The position numbers were made by a program, and so were the translations under genes. 64,000 nt of DNA, taken from Oceanisphaera arctica (GTDB lineage Bacteria; Pseudomonadota; Gammaproteobacteria; Enterobacterales; Aeromonadaceae). The notes under the pieces were generated by a model. That model was given only the letters and a program-made list of their open reading frames with translations, searched no databases and had not been told where the DNA came from. Shown in pieces: positions 16,127 to 27,412 of the stretch (positions are counted from its first letter, which is position 1; each line of letters starts with the position of its first letter). Location of the stretch: contig NZ_MPZM01000001.1 of the NCBI RefSeq assembly GCF_002936955.1, positions 171,671-235,670 of the forward strand, in the 5' to 3' direction.

Positions 16127-17824
16127 ATGCCCCAAGAGCATCATGAAAAACGTGCCCTCTATGTACCCTATGCAGGTCCGGCCCTGCTGGAAACCCCGCT
16201 GCTGAACAAAGGCGGAGCCTTCTCCAAGGAAGAGCGTATTTCGTTCAACCTGGAAGGTCTGCTGCCCCACAACATCGAGACCATAGAAGAACAAGCGTCC
16301 CGGGCATATAAACAGTACACCTCCTTTCAAAACGATCTCGACAAGCATATTTACCTGCGCAACATTCAGGACACTAACGAGACCCTGTTCTACCGTTTGG
16401 TACAAAACAATCTGAGCAAGATGATGCCTATCATCTATACCCCGACTGTGGGTAAGGCCTGTGAGGAGTTTTCCAACATCTACCGTCGCGCCCGAGGTTT
16501 GTTCATTTCCTACCCGGATCGGGATCGTATCGACGATATCCTGCAGAACGCCACCAAGCGCAACGTCAAGGTCATCGTGGTGACCGACGGCGAACGCATC
16601 CTGGGTCTGGGCGATCAGGGTATCGGCGGCATGGGTATTCCTATCGGCAAGCTGTCCCTGTACACCGCCTGTGGCGGTATTTCTCCGGCTTACACCCTGC
16701 CGGTGGTACTGGATGCGGGCACCAACAACCCGCAGCTGCTGAATGATCCCATGTACATGGGCTGGCGCAACCCGCGGGTAACCGGTGAAGAATACGAGCA
16801 GTTTGTTGATGCCTTTATTGAGGCGGTGAAGCGTCGCTGGCCCAACGTGCTGTTGCAGTTCGAAGACTTCGCGCAGAAAAACGCCATGCCGGTACTCAAC
16901 CGTTACAAAGACGAGTTGTGCTGCTTCAACGATGACATTCAGGGCACAGCCGCCGTGACCCTGGGCTCCCTGATTGCAGCCTGTCAGGCCAGCGGCAGCA
17001 AGCTGTCCGAGAAAAAAGTGGCCTTCCTCGGCTCCGGCTCCGCCGGTTGTGGTATCGCCGAGCAAATCGTGGCGCAGATGAAGGCCGAAGGCCTGAGCGA
17101 TGAAAAGGCACGACAACGGGTATTCATGGTCGACCGCTTTGGCCTGATCACCGATAATATGCCCAATCTGGTGGACTTCCAGCGTCCTCTGGCCCAGTCG
17201 CTCGCGCATATCGGTGACTGGGAGACCGCGGGCGAGAACATCTCGCTGCTGGAAGTGATGCAGAACGGCAAGCCCGATATCCTGATCGGCGTATCCGGCC
17301 AGCCGGGTCTGTTCACCAAAGAGGTGATCCAGACCATGCACGCCCACTGCGAGCGGCCCATCGTGTTCCCGCTGTCCAACCCCACCTCCCGGGTGGAAGC
17401 GACGCCGGAAGACATCATCAACTGGACCGACGGCAAGGCGCTGGTTGCCACCGGCAGCCCCTTCGCACCGGTGGAGCACAAGGGCAAACTGTATGAAATT
17501 GCTCAGTGCAACAACTCCTACATCTTCCCCGGCATCGGTCTGGGCGTACTGGCCTGCGGCGCCAAGCGGGTGACCGACGCCATGCTTATGTCTGCCAGTC
17601 GAGCTCTGGCCGCCTGTTCTCCGATGGCTCTGAACGGAGATGGCGCCCTGCTGCCGCCACTGGAAGAAATTCAGGAAGTGAGCCGTCAGATAGCCAAAAT
17701 GGTCGCCAAAACCGCCCAGTTGCAGGGCCAGGCGCTGCAGATTTCCGATGCGGCACTGGATGCGGCGATTGAAGCCAACTTCTGGCAGGCGGAATACCGC
17801 AAGTATCGTCGCGTCTCGTTCTAA
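16127..17824 (+). CDS. maeA: NAD-dependent malic enzyme
   Basis: 565 residues, the length of E. coli MaeA/SfcA. N-terminal malic domain with [14 protein letters not shown] and the catalytic tyrosine region; [20 protein letters not shown]; metal-binding [15 protein letters not shown]-binding [12 protein letters not shown]. It decarboxylates malate to pyruvate, linking the citric acid cycle to gluconeogenesis. It stands alone with its own terminator. Confidence 0.96.
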   Translation: MPQEHHEKRALYVPYAGPALLETPLLNKGGAFSKEERISFNLEGLLPHNIETIEEQASRAYKQYTSFQNDLDKHIYLRNIQDTNETLFYRLVQNNLSKMMPIIYTPTVGKACEEFSNIYRRARGLFISYPDRDRIDDILQNATKRNVKVIVVTDGERILGLGDQGIGGMGIPIGKLSLYTACGGISPAYTLPVVLDAGTNNPQLLNDPMYMGWRNPRVTGEEYEQFVDAFIEAVKRRWPNVLLQFEDFAQKNAMPVLNRYKDELCCFNDDIQGTAAVTLGSLIAACQASGSKLSEKKVAFLGSGSAGCGIAEQIVAQMKAEGLSDEKARQRVFMVDRFGLITDNMPNLVDFQRPLAQSLAHIGDWETAGENISLLEVMQNGKPDILIGVSGQPGLFTKEVIQTMHAHCERPIVFPLSNPTSRVEATPEDIINWTDGKALVATGSPFAPVEHKGKLYEIAQCNNSYIFPGIGLGVLACGAKRVTDAMLMSASRALAACSPMALNGDGALLPPLEEIQEVSRQIAKMVAKTAQLQGQALQISDAALDAAIEANFWQAEYRKYRRVSF

Positions 17825-17850
17825 CCCGAACGAATACCGCAGACAAAAAC

Positions 17851-17876
17851 AAGGCATGCCGTGGCATGCCTTTTTA
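17851..17876 (+). terminator. Terminator after maeA
   Basis: AAGGCATGCC-GT-GGCATGCCTTTTT, a textbook hairpin with T-tract 27 bases after the stop. Confidence 0.9.
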
Positions 17877-17968
17877 ATGGCGCCGCAGACAACACTATTT
17901 TTGTGACGGGTTTTTATTGAAAAGCACGAGTTCGGCCCCATATTGCTTAACCTGAGCCGTAGCGACGC

Positions 17969-17997
17969 TCGACGCTGCAGGGATGCCCCGTTATAAT
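17969..17997 (+). promoter_or_regulatory. Candidate tig promoter
   Basis: TCGACG (17969-17974), a 17-base spacer and TATAAT (17992-17997), about 170 bases before tig. The leader between contains repeated TGTCGCGAA units and no gene. Confidence 0.5.
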
Positions 17998-18169
17998 GCC
18001 GCGTCTAATTTGCCGAGAAGGCGCTGTTTGTCGCGAAAGCATCGTTGTTGCGAAAACAAAGCTGTCGCGAAGACAAGTGTCTTCACCAGGATTCAAGGAA
18101 GCAGCCCAGGCTGTTTTAAATCAATCACAGGGTCAGCACCACGGTGCTGAAGAAAATTGAGGTAGAAGA

Positions 18170-19480
18170 ATGCAAGTTTCAGTAGAAACGACTCAAGGCC
18201 TGGAGCGCCGCCTGACCATTACCGTACCTGCCGACAAGGTAGAAGGCGAAGTGAACAGCCGCCTGCGTCAACTGGCCAAGACTCGCCGTATCGACGGTTT
18301 CCGTCCTGGCAAGGCACCGATGACCGTTATCAAGAAGATGTTCGGTTCTTCCGTTGAAGCCGACGTGGCTGGCGAACTGATGCAGCGCAACTTCTTCGAA
18401 GCGGTGATCAGCGAGAAGCTGAACCCGGCCGGCATGCCGACCATGGAGCCTTCCGCGCTGAAAGCCGGTGAAGATTTCACCTTTACCGCTATTTTCGAAG
18501 TGTACCCGGAAGTGGCCGTACAGGGTCTGGACGCCATCAGCATTGAGAAGCCTCAGGCTGAAGTGAACGATGCCGATCTGGACAAGATGATCGACACCCT
18601 GCGCAAGCAGCACGCCGACTGGGTTGCCGTTGAGCGCGAAGCCGCTACCGACGACCGCGTGACCATGAACTTCGTGGGCTCCGTTGACGGTGAAGAGTTC
18701 GAAGGCGGCGCCGCCGAAGACTTCGTACTGGTACTGGGCTCCGGCCGCATGATCCCGGGCTTTGAAGAAGGCCTGATGGGCAAGAAAGTCGGTGATGACT
18801 TCACCCTGGAAGTGACCTTCCCCGAGGAATACCACGCCGAAAACCTGAAAGGCAAGCCGGCCCAGTTCGCCATTGCCGTGACCAAGGTTGAAGCTCAGCA
18901 ACTGCCCGAGCTGACCGAAGAATTCGTACAGCGCTTCGGCATCGCCGACGGCAATGTCGACGGCCTGAAGGCCGAAGTACGTAAAAACATGGAGCGCGAA
19001 CTGGCTCAGGCCCTGAAAGCGTCCGTGAAAGAACAGGTTATCGACGGTCTGCTGGAGCAGAACCCGGTTGATGTACCCAAGTCGCTGATCGACAACGAAA
19101 TCGAAACCCTGCGCAAGCAGGCGCTGCAGCGTTTCGGTGGCATGGATCCTAAAAACGCCCCGCAACTGCCGGCCGAACTGTTCCAGGAACAGGCTGAGCG
19201 TCGCGTACGCGTGGGCCTGCTGTTGGGTGAAGTGATCAAAGCTAACGAGATCAAGGCCGACGACGCCAAGGTGCAGGAAATCATCGCCTCCATGTCTGCT
19301 GCCTACGAAGATCCGTCTGAAGTGGTTACCTACTACAACGAGAACCCGGAACTGCTGGAAAACGTGCGTAACTTGGCCATCGAAGATCAGGCTATCGAGT
19401 TCGTGCTGAGCCAGGCCAAGGTGTCTGATAAGCAGGTCAACTTTGACGAAGTGATGAACAAGCCGGGCGTTGGCGCTTAA
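18170..19480 (+). CDS. tig: Trigger factor
   Basis: 436 residues (E. coli 432). N-terminal ribosome-binding domain with the signature GFRPGKAPM (residues 44-52), a central FKBP-type isomerase domain (about 160-245, [13 protein letters not shown]) and the C-terminal chaperone arms. It binds nascent chains at the ribosome exit. It opens the conserved tig-clpP-clpX-lon block. Confidence 0.97.
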   Translation: MQVSVETTQGLERRLTITVPADKVEGEVNSRLRQLAKTRRIDGFRPGKAPMTVIKKMFGSSVEADVAGELMQRNFFEAVISEKLNPAGMPTMEPSALKAGEDFTFTAIFEVYPEVAVQGLDAISIEKPQAEVNDADLDKMIDTLRKQHADWVAVEREAATDDRVTMNFVGSVDGEEFEGGAAEDFVLVLGSGRMIPGFEEGLMGKKVGDDFTLEVTFPEEYHAENLKGKPAQFAIAVTKVEAQQLPELTEEFVQRFGIADGNVDGLKAEVRKNMERELAQALKASVKEQVIDGLLEQNPVDVPKSLIDNEIETLRKQALQRFGGMDPKNAPQLPAELFQEQAERRVRVGLLLGEVIKANEIKADDAKVQEIIASMSAAYEDPSEVVTYYNENPELLENVRNLAIEDQAIEFVLSQAKVSDKQVNFDEVMNKPGVGA

Positions 19481-19487
19481 GAACCAT

Positions 19488-19545
19488 TTGACTTAGGCAT
19501 CAAGCTCTTGCGTATAATGGCCCCAGTGTGAGTGCACTTGGGCCA
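19488..19545 (+). promoter_or_regulatory. clpP promoter and leader hairpin
   Basis: TTGACT (19488-19493) and TATAAT (19513-19518) are separated by 19 bases, longer than optimal. A stem GGCCCCAGTG / CACTTGGGCC followed by ATTTTGTTTT begins right at the expected transcript start (19519-19545). It can serve as the tig terminator and might also act in the clpP leader. Confidence 0.55.
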
Positions 19546-19568
19546 TTTTGTTTTGGGGACAATATCTT

Positions 19569-20192
19569 ATGTCAAATATCCATGATTCGATGACGAGCGG
19601 GCCCCTGGCTGCCCTTATCCCCATGGTGGTGGAGCAAACCGCCAAGGGTGAACGTTCCTACGATATCTATTCTCGCCTGTTGAAAGAGCGGGTGATCTTC
19701 CTGACCGGTCAGGTCGAAGACCATATGGCCAACCTGATCTGTGCCCAGCTGCTGTTTCTGGAGTCTGAAAATCCTGAGAAAGATATCTATCTGTATATCA
19801 ACTCTCCGGGTGGCTCTGTCACGGCCGGCATGTCGATTTATGACACCATGCAGTTTATCAAGCCGAACGTCAGCACGGTTTGCATGGGCCAGGCCTGTTC
19901 CATGGGGGCCTTCCTGCTGGCCGGCGGTGCTGCCGGTAAGCGCTTTGTGCTGCCCAACAGCCGGGTGATGATCCATCAGCCGCTGGGTGGTTTTCAGGGC
20001 CAGGCGTCGGACATCCAGATCCACGCCAAGGAAATTCTGTATATCAAAGAAAAGCTCAATCGTCTGCTGGCCGATCACACCGGTCAGGATCTGTCGATTA
20101 TCGAGCGCGATACCGACCGCGACAACTTCATGTCCGCCGAGCAGGCCAAAGAATACGGTCTGGTCGACGAGGTGCTGTTCAAGCGCGATTGA
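19569..20192 (+). CDS. clpP: ATP-dependent Clp protease proteolytic subunit
   Basis: 207 residues from the ATG at 19569 (GGGGAC upstream). Catalytic triad at the E. coli positions: Ser111 (GQACSMGA), His136 (MIHQPLG), Asp185. The N-terminal propeptide is likely autoprocessed. Two heptameric rings of ClpP form the chamber that ClpX feeds; clpX follows 83 bases downstream. Confidence 0.97.
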   Translation: MSNIHDSMTSGPLAALIPMVVEQTAKGERSYDIYSRLLKERVIFLTGQVEDHMANLICAQLLFLESENPEKDIYLYINSPGGSVTAGMSIYDTMQFIKPNVSTVCMGQACSMGAFLLAGGAAGKRFVLPNSRVMIHQPLGGFQGQASDIQIHAKEILYIKEKLNRLLADHTGQDLSIIERDTDRDNFMSAEQAKEYGLVDEVLFKRD

Positions 20193-20275
20193 GCAAAGCG
20201 GGGTGGGGTGCTGTACACTCTTTGAACAAGAGGTAAGTAGGCACTCCTCAGCCTGTACGCATACGAGGTGAGTGA

Positions 20276-21556
20276 ATGACTGACAAACGCAAGGGCGAAG
20301 GGGATGGCGGCAAGTTGCTGTACTGTTCTTTTTGCGGTAAAAGCCAACACGAAGTACGCAAGCTCATTGCTGGCCCTTCCGTCTACATTTGTGACGAATG
20401 TGTCGAGCTGTGCGAAGACATCATTCGGGAAGAGATCAAGGATATTTCGCCGAAGCGGGAAGGCAATGCCTTGCCGACGCCGCACGAAATCCGTGCCAAC
20501 CTGGATGACTATGTCATCGGTCAGGATCATGCCAAGAAAGTACTGGCAGTGGCGGTGTACAACCACTACAAGCGGCTGCACAACGTCGGCGCGACCGATG
20601 GGGTCGAGCTCGGCAAGTCCAACATTCTGCTGATCGGCCCGACCGGTTGCGGCAAGACCCTGCTGGCCGAAACCCTGGCTCGCTTGCTGGATGTACCTTT
20701 CACCATGGCGGACGCCACCACCCTGACCGAAGCCGGTTACGTGGGGGAAGACGTCGAGAACATCATCCAGAAACTGCTGCAGAAGTGCGACTACGATGTG
20801 GAAAAAGCTCAGCGTGGCATCGTCTATATCGATGAAATCGACAAGATTTCCCGCAAGTCCGACAATCCCTCCATCACCCGTGACGTTTCGGGCGAAGGGG
20901 TGCAGCAGGCCCTGCTGAAGCTGATTGAAGGCACAGTGGCATCGGTACCGCCCCAGGGCGGGCGCAAGCATCCGCAGCAGGAGTTCCTGCAGGTCGATAC
21001 CTCCAAGATCCTCTTTATCTGTGGCGGCGCCTTTGCCGGCCTGGACAAGGTGATTGAGCAGCGTATGGACAAGGGCACCGGCATTGGTTTTGGTGCCGAG
21101 GTCAAAGCCAAGGACGATCGTTCTTCCCTGAGTGAAATCTTTACCCGGGTCGAGCCCGAGGATCTGGTCAAATACGGCCTGATCCCCGAGTTTATCGGTC
21201 GTCTGCCGGTGGTTGCCACCCTGACCGAGCTGGATGAAGATGCGCTGGTACAGATACTGTCCGAGCCCAAGAACGCGCTGACCAAGCAGTATGGCGCCCT
21301 GTTCGCGTTGGAAGACGTGGAGCTGGAGTTCCGGGACGACGCCCTGCGCGCCATTGCCCACAAGGCGATGGAACGCAAAACCGGTGCTCGTGGTCTGCGC
21401 TCCATTGTGGAAGCGGTCTTGCTCGACACCATGTACGATCTGCCGACTCAGAACGATGTCGCCAAGGTGGTGGTGGATGAAACCGTGATCAAGGGTGAAT
21501 CCGCTCCTCTTCTGATTTATCAGAAAGGGGAGACTCAGGCGGCTTCTGGCGACTGA
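20276..21556 (+). CDS. clpX: ATP-dependent Clp protease ATP-binding subunit ClpX
   Basis: 426 residues. C4 zinc-binding domain (Cys17, Cys20, Cys39, Cys42), Walker A GPTGCGKT near residue 125, Walker [11 protein letters not shown], pore loop GYVGEDVE, and IGF-loop region for ClpP docking. It unfolds tagged substrates for ClpP. Its own terminator follows. Confidence 0.97.
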   Translation: MTDKRKGEGDGGKLLYCSFCGKSQHEVRKLIAGPSVYICDECVELCEDIIREEIKDISPKREGNALPTPHEIRANLDDYVIGQDHAKKVLAVAVYNHYKRLHNVGATDGVELGKSNILLIGPTGCGKTLLAETLARLLDVPFTMADATTLTEAGYVGEDVENIIQKLLQKCDYDVEKAQRGIVYIDEIDKISRKSDNPSITRDVSGEGVQQALLKLIEGTVASVPPQGGRKHPQQEFLQVDTSKILFICGGAFAGLDKVIEQRMDKGTGIGFGAEVKAKDDRSSLSEIFTRVEPEDLVKYGLIPEFIGRLPVVATLTELDEDALVQILSEPKNALTKQYGALFALEDVELEFRDDALRAIAHKAMERKTGARGLRSIVEAVLLDTMYDLPTQNDVAKVVVDETVIKGESAPLLIYQKGETQAASGD

Positions 21557-21577
21557 GTGCGTCATTTTTGACCGTTC

Positions 21578-21605
21578 AAAAGGGGCTTTATGCCCCTTTT
21601 TCTGT
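21578..21605 (+). terminator. Terminator after clpX
   Basis: AAAAGGGGC-TTTAT-GCCCCTTTTTCTG, 22 bases past the stop; it separates clpX from the lon promoter. Confidence 0.88.
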
Positions 21606-21693
21606 TTTTGCGTGTCTTGTGATTGAATCTGATGATCTCGCCCCCATATACTGCCCAAGCGCTAACACATTGCATTCAAGCCGAGAGGACACT

Positions 21694-24045
21694 ATGACCC
21701 TAGAGCGTTCCGAACGCATCGAAACCCCTGTTCTGCCTCTCCGTGACGTGGTGGTATACCCTCATATGGTTATCCCGCTGTTTGTAGGACGGGAAAAGTC
21801 CATCCGCTGCCTTGAAGCAGCCATGGAGCAGGACAAGAAGGTACTGCTGATCGCACAGAAAGAGGCGGCTACCGACGATCCACAGGCCGATGACCTCTAT
21901 CAGGTCGGTACTATCGCCAATATACTGCAACTGCTGAAACTGCCCGACGGCACCGTCAAGGTGCTGGTGGAAGGTGGCCAGCGTGCCCGCATGGATAATC
22001 TGCGCGAGCAGGACGGTTACTTCGTGGCCGAGGCTCAGTATCTGGAGACCGCGGCCCTTGAGGAGCGCGAGCAGGAAGTGCTGGTCCGCTCGGCTATTAC
22101 CCAGTTTGAAAGTTACATCAAACTCAACAAGAAAATTCCGCCCGAAGTGCTGACATCGCTGTCTGCCATCGAAGATGCGGCGCGGCTGGCCGATACCATG
22201 GCCGCCCACATGCCGCTCAAGCTGGAAGACAAGCAGAAGGTGCTGGAAATTGCCGAGGTGGGCGAGCGACTCGAATACCTGATGGCGATGATGGAGTCGG
22301 AAATCGACGTGCTGCAGGTAGAGCGTCGTATTCGCGCCCGCGTCAAGAAGCAGATGGAAAAGAGCCAGCGCGAGTACTATCTGAACGAGCAGATGAAGGC
22401 GATTCAGAAAGAACTGGGCGATATGGACGAGGTGCCCGATGAATTCGAGGCGCTGCAGCAGAAAGTCGAAGACGCCGGCATGACCGACGAGGCGCGACAG
22501 AAAACCGACGCCGAACTGGCCAAGCTGAAGATGATGTCGCCGATGTCGGCGGAAGCCACCGTGGTGCGTGGCTACATCGACTGGATGGTCGCCGTGCCCT
22601 GGAAGAAAAAATCCAAGGTGAAGAAAGATCTGGCCAAGGCGGAAGAGACCCTGGATGCGGATCACTATGGCCTGGAAAAGGTCAAGGAACGCATTATCGA
22701 GTATCTGGCGGTACAGAGCCGGACCAACAAGCTCAAAGGGCCCATTCTGTGTCTGGTAGGGCCGCCCGGCGTGGGCAAGACTTCGCTCGGCCAGTCCATA
22801 GCCAAGGCCACCGGCCGTAAATACGTGCGCATGGCGCTCGGCGGCGTGCGGGACGAGGCGGAAATTCGCGGTCACCGTCGTACCTATATCGGCTCCATGC
22901 CCGGCAAGCTTATCCAGAAAATGGCCAAGGTGGGCGTACGCAATCCGCTGTTCCTGCTCGATGAAATCGACAAGATGTCGTCCGACATGCGTGGCGATCC
23001 GGCTTCTGCTCTGTTGGAAGTGCTGGATCCGGAGCAGAACCACAGCTTCAATGATCACTATCTGGAAGTGGATTATGACCTGTCGGACGTGATGTTCGTG
23101 GCCACCTCCAACTCCATGCATATTCCGGGTCCGCTGCTGGACCGGATGGAAGTAATCCGGCTGTCGGGTTATACCGAAGACGAAAAACTAAACATTGCCA
23201 AGAACCATCTGCTGTCCAAGCAAATCAGCCGTAATGGTCTGAAAGAAAGCGAAATAGTGGTGGAAGATTCGGCGATTGTCGGCATCATTCGTTATTACAG
23301 CCGTGAGGCCGGGGTGCGTAACCTGGAGCGGGAAATATCCAAGCTCTGCCGCAAGGCGGTGAAGGAAATACTGCTCAATAAAGACATCAAGCAGGTGGTG
23401 ATCAATCAGGATAATCTGAAAGATTACCTGGGCGTGCAGCGCTTTGATTACGGCAAGGCCGAGGAACATAACCAGATAGGTCAGGTGACCGGTCTGGCCT
23501 GGACCGAAGTGGGGGGCGAACTGCTCACCATAGAGGTGGCCAACGTGCCCGGCAAGGGCAAGCTGGCGTATACGGGCTCTCTGGGCGACGTCATGAAAGA
23601 GTCGGTGCAGGCAGCGATGACAGTCGTGCGCTCCCGTGCCGACAAGTGGCGGATTAACAGTGACTTCCACGAGAAGCGCGATATTCATGTGCACGTGCCG
23701 GAAGGGGCGACCCCGAAAGACGGCCCGAGTGCGGGTGTGGCCATGTGCACGGCGCTGGTGTCCAGCCTGACCGGTAACCCGGTACGCGCCGATGTGGCCA
23801 TGACCGGCGAAATCACCCTGCGCGGCGAAGTGCTACCTATCGGTGGCCTGAAAGAAAAACTGCTGGCTGCGCGCCGTGGTGGCATCAAGCGGGTGCTGAT
23901 CCCGAAAGAAAACGAGCGCGATCTGGAAGAAATTCCGGCCAACGTCAAACAGGATCTCGAGATTCATCCTGTACGCTGGATAGAGGAAGTGCTGGAATTG
24001 GCGCTGGAACAGCCCCCGGAATCCTTTTCCGTGGCCACTGCCTGA
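21694..24045 (+). CDS. lon: ATP-dependent protease La (Lon)
   Basis: 783 residues from the ATG at 21694 (GAGAGGA upstream; the upstream frame extension is non-conserved). N-terminal LAN domain ([22 protein letters not shown]), Walker A GPPGVGKT near residue 357, and protease dyad with Ser in [11 protein letters not shown] (~677) and Lys in [14 protein letters not shown] (~720). It degrades misfolded and regulatory proteins. A heat-shock sigma32 promoter is expected upstream but was not clearly identified. Confidence 0.97.
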   Translation: MTLERSERIETPVLPLRDVVVYPHMVIPLFVGREKSIRCLEAAMEQDKKVLLIAQKEAATDDPQADDLYQVGTIANILQLLKLPDGTVKVLVEGGQRARMDNLREQDGYFVAEAQYLETAALEEREQEVLVRSAITQFESYIKLNKKIPPEVLTSLSAIEDAARLADTMAAHMPLKLEDKQKVLEIAEVGERLEYLMAMMESEIDVLQVERRIRARVKKQMEKSQREYYLNEQMKAIQKELGDMDEVPDEFEALQQKVEDAGMTDEARQKTDAELAKLKMMSPMSAEATVVRGYIDWMVAVPWKKKSKVKKDLAKAEETLDADHYGLEKVKERIIEYLAVQSRTNKLKGPILCLVGPPGVGKTSLGQSIAKATGRKYVRMALGGVRDEAEIRGHRRTYIGSMPGKLIQKMAKVGVRNPLFLLDEIDKMSSDMRGDPASALLEVLDPEQNHSFNDHYLEVDYDLSDVMFVATSNSMHIPGPLLDRMEVIRLSGYTEDEKLNIAKNHLLSKQISRNGLKESEIVVEDSAIVGIIRYYSREAGVRNLEREISKLCRKAVKEILLNKDIKQVVINQDNLKDYLGVQRFDYGKAEEHNQIGQVTGLAWTEVGGELLTIEVANVPGKGKLAYTGSLGDVMKESVQAAMTVVRSRADKWRINSDFHEKRDIHVHVPEGATPKDGPSAGVAMCTALVSSLTGNPVRADVAMTGEITLRGEVLPIGGLKEKLLAARRGGIKRVLIPKENERDLEEIPANVKQDLEIHPVRWIEEVLELALEQPPESFSVATA

Positions 24046-24258
24046 GCTTTTTCGCCCTAACTCAGGTTTCAGGCTTGTCAGCAGCCCTGACTCGCAGTAG
24101 CCTTGGATGAAATTATTTGGCAGGCCGCTGACATGGACGACGCCGGTGGCCGGCAGAGCAGCGCTTGATAAGCCCATGAGCGCTGTCATCCATCAATAAC
24201 AATATCGAAGTTAAGGTTGTGTCAGCTGACCAACGTAAAAACGACAAGGGGAATGACT

Positions 24259-24531
24259 GTGAATAAATCTCAACTGATCGACAAGATTGCCGACGGCGCC
24301 GACATCACCAAGGCTTCTGCCGGCCGTGCGCTGGACGCCTTTGTTGAGGCGGTGACCGAGTCACTGAAAGAAGGCGATCAGGTGTCTCTGGTTGGGTTTG
24401 GTACCTTTGCCGTGCGTGAGCGTGCTGCCCGTACCGGCCGTAACCCGCAAACCGGTGCTGCCATCGAAATTGCTGCCGCCAAGACGCCTGCCTTCAAGGC
24501 TGGTAAAGCACTGAAAGACGCAGTTAACTAA
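24259..24531 (+). CDS. hupB: DNA-binding protein HU-beta
   Basis: 90 residues from the GTG at 24259, which has AGGGG at 8 bases and gives the exact E. coli HupB length ([10 protein letters not shown]...); an ATG six bases upstream is too close to that site. The DNA-binding arm [12 protein letters not shown] is intact. It is a nucleoid protein and follows lon as in E. coli. 24046-24258 holds no other gene. Confidence 0.96.
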   Translation: MNKSQLIDKIADGADITKASAGRALDAFVEAVTESLKEGDQVSLVGFGTFAVRERAARTGRNPQTGAAIEIAAAKTPAFKAGKALKDAVN

Positions 24532-24575
24532 GCGACGCCTTTATTGGACTTTTGGGTCCGGCAGGTCATGACTCG

Positions 24576-24607
24576 AAAGGCGCATCAAAAGGTGCGCTTT
24601 TTTTTTC
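24576..24607 (+). terminator. Terminator after hupB
   Basis: AAAGGCGCATC-AAAA-GGTGCGCTTTTTTTTT, 45 bases past the stop. Confidence 0.9.
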
Positions 24608-24649
24608 GGGTAAGGCGGCATCACCGTCTATCGGGAGTAACGACACGTT

Positions 24650-26545
24650 ATGTTTTTTGACAAATTAAGAGCGGGCGCCCAGGGCACCGTCTCCAAAGTC
24701 ATTCTGGTATTGATTATTTTATCTTTTGCTCTGGCCGGAGTAGGCAGCTATGTCACTCGGCCCACGGCGGAAGTAGCCGCCGTGGTGAACGGTGACGACA
24801 TCGGTGCCCAGGCACTGGAAAACGCCTATCGCAACGAGCGGACCCGGCTGGAAAATCAGCTGGGACCCCAGTTCAGCCAGCTGCTGGGCGACCCCCAGTA
24901 TGTTGCGCAGATCCGACGCTCGGTACTGGAGCAAATGGTTGAACAGCGACTGATCGACCAGAAGGTACAGGAGCTGGGCCTCTATGCCAGCGACGAGCAG
25001 GTACGCAACGCCATTCGCGCCCTGCCGGAGTTTCAGCAGGACGGCCGATTCGATAACGAACGCTACCTGCAACTGCTGTCTCGCACCGGAATGAGTGCCG
25101 AACAGCTGCGCGACAACGTACGCCAGGATCTGAGCCGCCAGCTGTTGCTGAATGCCCTGATCGGCTCAGGCTTCAGCCTGGAAGCCGAAGCAGGCTGGCT
25201 GGACCGGCTGAACCGTCAGCAGCGGGACGCCGAACTGGTGCGCCTGCCTCTGGCCGAATTCAGCACTCGGGTCGAGCTGACTGAAGACCAGGTAAAAGCC
25301 TATTATCAGCAACAGCCGCAGCAGTTTCAGCGCCCCGAGCAGGTGAAAGTGGATTACCTGCTGCTGGATGCCAATGCGGTTACCGCCTCCGATATCGACG
25401 AGCAGGCCATCGAGGCCGAGTACCAGGCCAACCTGACCACCTATAGCCAGCCCGAGCAGCGTAAAGTGGCGCATATCATGGTGAACAAGGGTGATAGTGC
25501 CGAGCAGGAAATAAAGGCCATCAGCGAGCGTCTGGCTGCCGGAGAGTCCTTTGCCGAACTGGCCCAGGCGGAGTCGGATGATGTCTTCTCCGGTGCCCAG
25601 GGTGGCGAGCTGGAGTGGATGGAGCAGGGCACCCTGGATCCGGTCTTCGATCAGGCGGCCTTTGCCCTGACCGAGGCAGGTGAGGTCTCCCCCGTGGTCG
25701 AGAGCGAGTTCGGCCTGCACCTGATCACTCTGCTGGAAAAACGCGACAGCAAGACCAAACCGCTGGCAGAAGTGCGTGATACCATTGCCGAGCGTCTGGC
25801 GCAGGAACAGGCGGCAAACGCCTTTTACGAGCAGGAGCAGCGTCTGGCCGAGCTGGCCTTCGAGTTTCCCGACTCGCTGGACATGGCGGCACAGGAACTG
25901 GATCTGAACGTGACCTCGACCGATTACTTCTCCGCCGAAGATGCGCCAGCCGCGTTTAACGATTCTCGGGTGCTGACTCAGGCTTTCTCTGCCGATTTGC
26001 GTGAGCAGGGCATGAACTCGGAACTGATCGAACTGGGCAGCAACAAGGCGCTGGTGATTCACGTGACCGATTACCGCCCGGCGGCGGTACGCGACTTTGA
26101 TGAAGTGCGCGAGCTGGCTCGAGAGCAGACGCTGGCCGCCAGGGCCCGCGAGCTGACCGAGCAGGCTGCGGTTGAATTGCAGCAGGCCTGGGCGGCCGGA
26201 GAGCAGCAAGCCTGGCTGGAACGGAATGGGCTGGCAGTGACCGAGCTGAAGGACGTGACCCGCGAAAGCGAGCAGGATCCGGCGGTGCTGGACGCCCTGT
26301 TTGCCATGCCGGCCCCGCAAGACGAGCCGAGCCTGCACGGCTTGGCGCTGGCCGGTGGCGACCAGATGGTGCTCAAGCTGAACGCGGTCAGCACCCCGGA
26401 ACAGCCTTCTGAGTTGCTGGCACAAATTCGCCAGGGGCAGAGTGGCCTACAGGGGCAGCGTGAATATCTGAGCCTGATCGGCGCGCTCAAGGCATCGGCC
26501 AAAATCGAGTATCGTCAGCTGACGGCCCAGAACGACAACTTCTGA
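24650..26545 (+). CDS. ppiD: Periplasmic chaperone PpiD (SurA/parvulin-type)
   Basis: 631 residues. Single N-terminal membrane anchor (about 15-34, VILVLIILSFALAGVGSY), a SurA-like N-domain (VNGDDIGAQALENAYRNE), and one parvulin domain (about 265-365, RKVAHIMVNKGDSAEQEIKAI...GLHLITLLEKRD). It is an inner-membrane chaperone at the SecYEG exit. The catalytic residues of the parvulin domain look degenerate, as usual for PpiD. Confidence 0.93.
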   Translation: MFFDKLRAGAQGTVSKVILVLIILSFALAGVGSYVTRPTAEVAAVVNGDDIGAQALENAYRNERTRLENQLGPQFSQLLGDPQYVAQIRRSVLEQMVEQRLIDQKVQELGLYASDEQVRNAIRALPEFQQDGRFDNERYLQLLSRTGMSAEQLRDNVRQDLSRQLLLNALIGSGFSLEAEAGWLDRLNRQQRDAELVRLPLAEFSTRVELTEDQVKAYYQQQPQQFQRPEQVKVDYLLLDANAVTASDIDEQAIEAEYQANLTTYSQPEQRKVAHIMVNKGDSAEQEIKAISERLAAGESFAELAQAESDDVFSGAQGGELEWMEQGTLDPVFDQAAFALTEAGEVSPVVESEFGLHLITLLEKRDSKTKPLAEVRDTIAERLAQEQAANAFYEQEQRLAELAFEFPDSLDMAAQELDLNVTSTDYFSAEDAPAAFNDSRVLTQAFSADLREQGMNSELIELGSNKALVIHVTDYRPAAVRDFDEVRELAREQTLAARARELTEQAAVELQQAWAAGEQQAWLERNGLAVTELKDVTRESEQDPAVLDALFAMPAPQDEPSLHGLALAGGDQMVLKLNAVSTPEQPSELLAQIRQGQSGLQGQREYLSLIGALKASAKIEYRQLTAQNDNF

Positions 26546-26561
26546 TAACACTCAATAATAC

Positions 26562-26583
26562 AAGGCGCTTCGGCGCCTTTTTC
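26562..26583 (+). terminator. Terminator after ppiD
   Basis: AAGGCGC-TTCG-GCGCCTTTTTCC, a stable tetraloop hairpin 17 bases past the stop. Confidence 0.9.
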
Positions 26584-26764
26584 CTTTCATGCTCGCAGCA
26601 CCTGTCTGGCACCCTCTTATTGCCAATATCTATTTGATTTGATAATAAAGATGGCGAATACAGATGACGGCGAATGTTTTCTTTTCGTCGGCATCTTCGC
26701 TATGATGCCTAGCTTAGGTAAAGTGTTATATGATAAGCATGTTAACGCAGTCGGAGAGCATCTT

Positions 26765-27406
26765 TTGATTAACGTATTCTTGGTTGATGACCATGAGTTA
26801 GTGCGCACAGGGATCCGACGCATATTAGAAGACGTCAAGGGAATGAAGGTGTTGGGCGAGGCCAAAAGCGGCGAAGACGCCGTGCAATGGTGTCGAGAAC
26901 AGCACCCGGACGTCGTATTAATGGACATGAACATGCCGGGCATCGGTGGCCTGGAAGCCACCCGCAAAATATTGCGTTTCAACCCGGATGTTAAAATCAT
27001 CGTCCTGACCATTCATACCGAAAACCCGTTTCCCACCAAGGTGATGCAGGCGGGTGCCAGCGGTTACCTGACCAAGGGTGCCGGGCCGGAAGAAATGATT
27101 AACGCCATACGTCTGGTGCACAGTGGCCAACGTTATATTTCGCCGGAAATTGCCCAGCGCATGGCGCTGAGTCAGTTTTCCAACGAAGAAAACCCGTTCA
27201 AGCAGTTATCCGAACGAGAACTGCAGATCATGTTGATGATTACCAGGGGTCAACGGGTCACCGATATATCCGAACAGCTTAATCTGAGCCCGAAAACAGT
27301 AAACAGTTACCGTTATCGATTGTTCAGCAAGCTGGATATTAATGGTGATGTGGAGCTGACCCATCTGGCTATCCGTTACGGCATGTTGGACGCAGAAAAG
27401 ATTTAA
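26765..27406 (+). CDS. uvrY: NarL/FixJ-family response regulator UvrY (GacA)
   Basis: 213 residues from a TTG at 26765 (GGAGAG six bases upstream), matching MINVLLVDDHELVR of E. coli UvrY; the frame extends 126 bases further upstream but is not conserved. Phospho-acceptor Asp54 (VLMDMNMPGIGG); C-terminal LuxR-type helix-turn-helix (LSERELQIMLMITRGQ...LSPKTVNSYRYR). It is the regulator of the BarA/UvrY system controlling Csr small RNAs. The partner BarA is not in the window. uvrC follows 7 bases later. Confidence 0.95.
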   Translation: MINVFLVDDHELVRTGIRRILEDVKGMKVLGEAKSGEDAVQWCREQHPDVVLMDMNMPGIGGLEATRKILRFNPDVKIIVLTIHTENPFPTKVMQAGASGYLTKGAGPEEMINAIRLVHSGQRYISPEIAQRMALSQFSNEENPFKQLSERELQIMLMITRGQRVTDISEQLNLSPKTVNSYRYRLFSKLDINGDVELTHLAIRYGMLDAEKI

Positions 27407-27412
27407 CGGCTT

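Noticed and set aside
15947..17941. 664-codon open frame opposite maeA
   Set aside because: Antisense to a fully conserved malic enzyme and lacking any recognisable domain.
20084..21658. 524-codon open frame opposite clpP/clpX
   Set aside because: Antisense shadow of conserved genes; no ribosome-binding site or motif.
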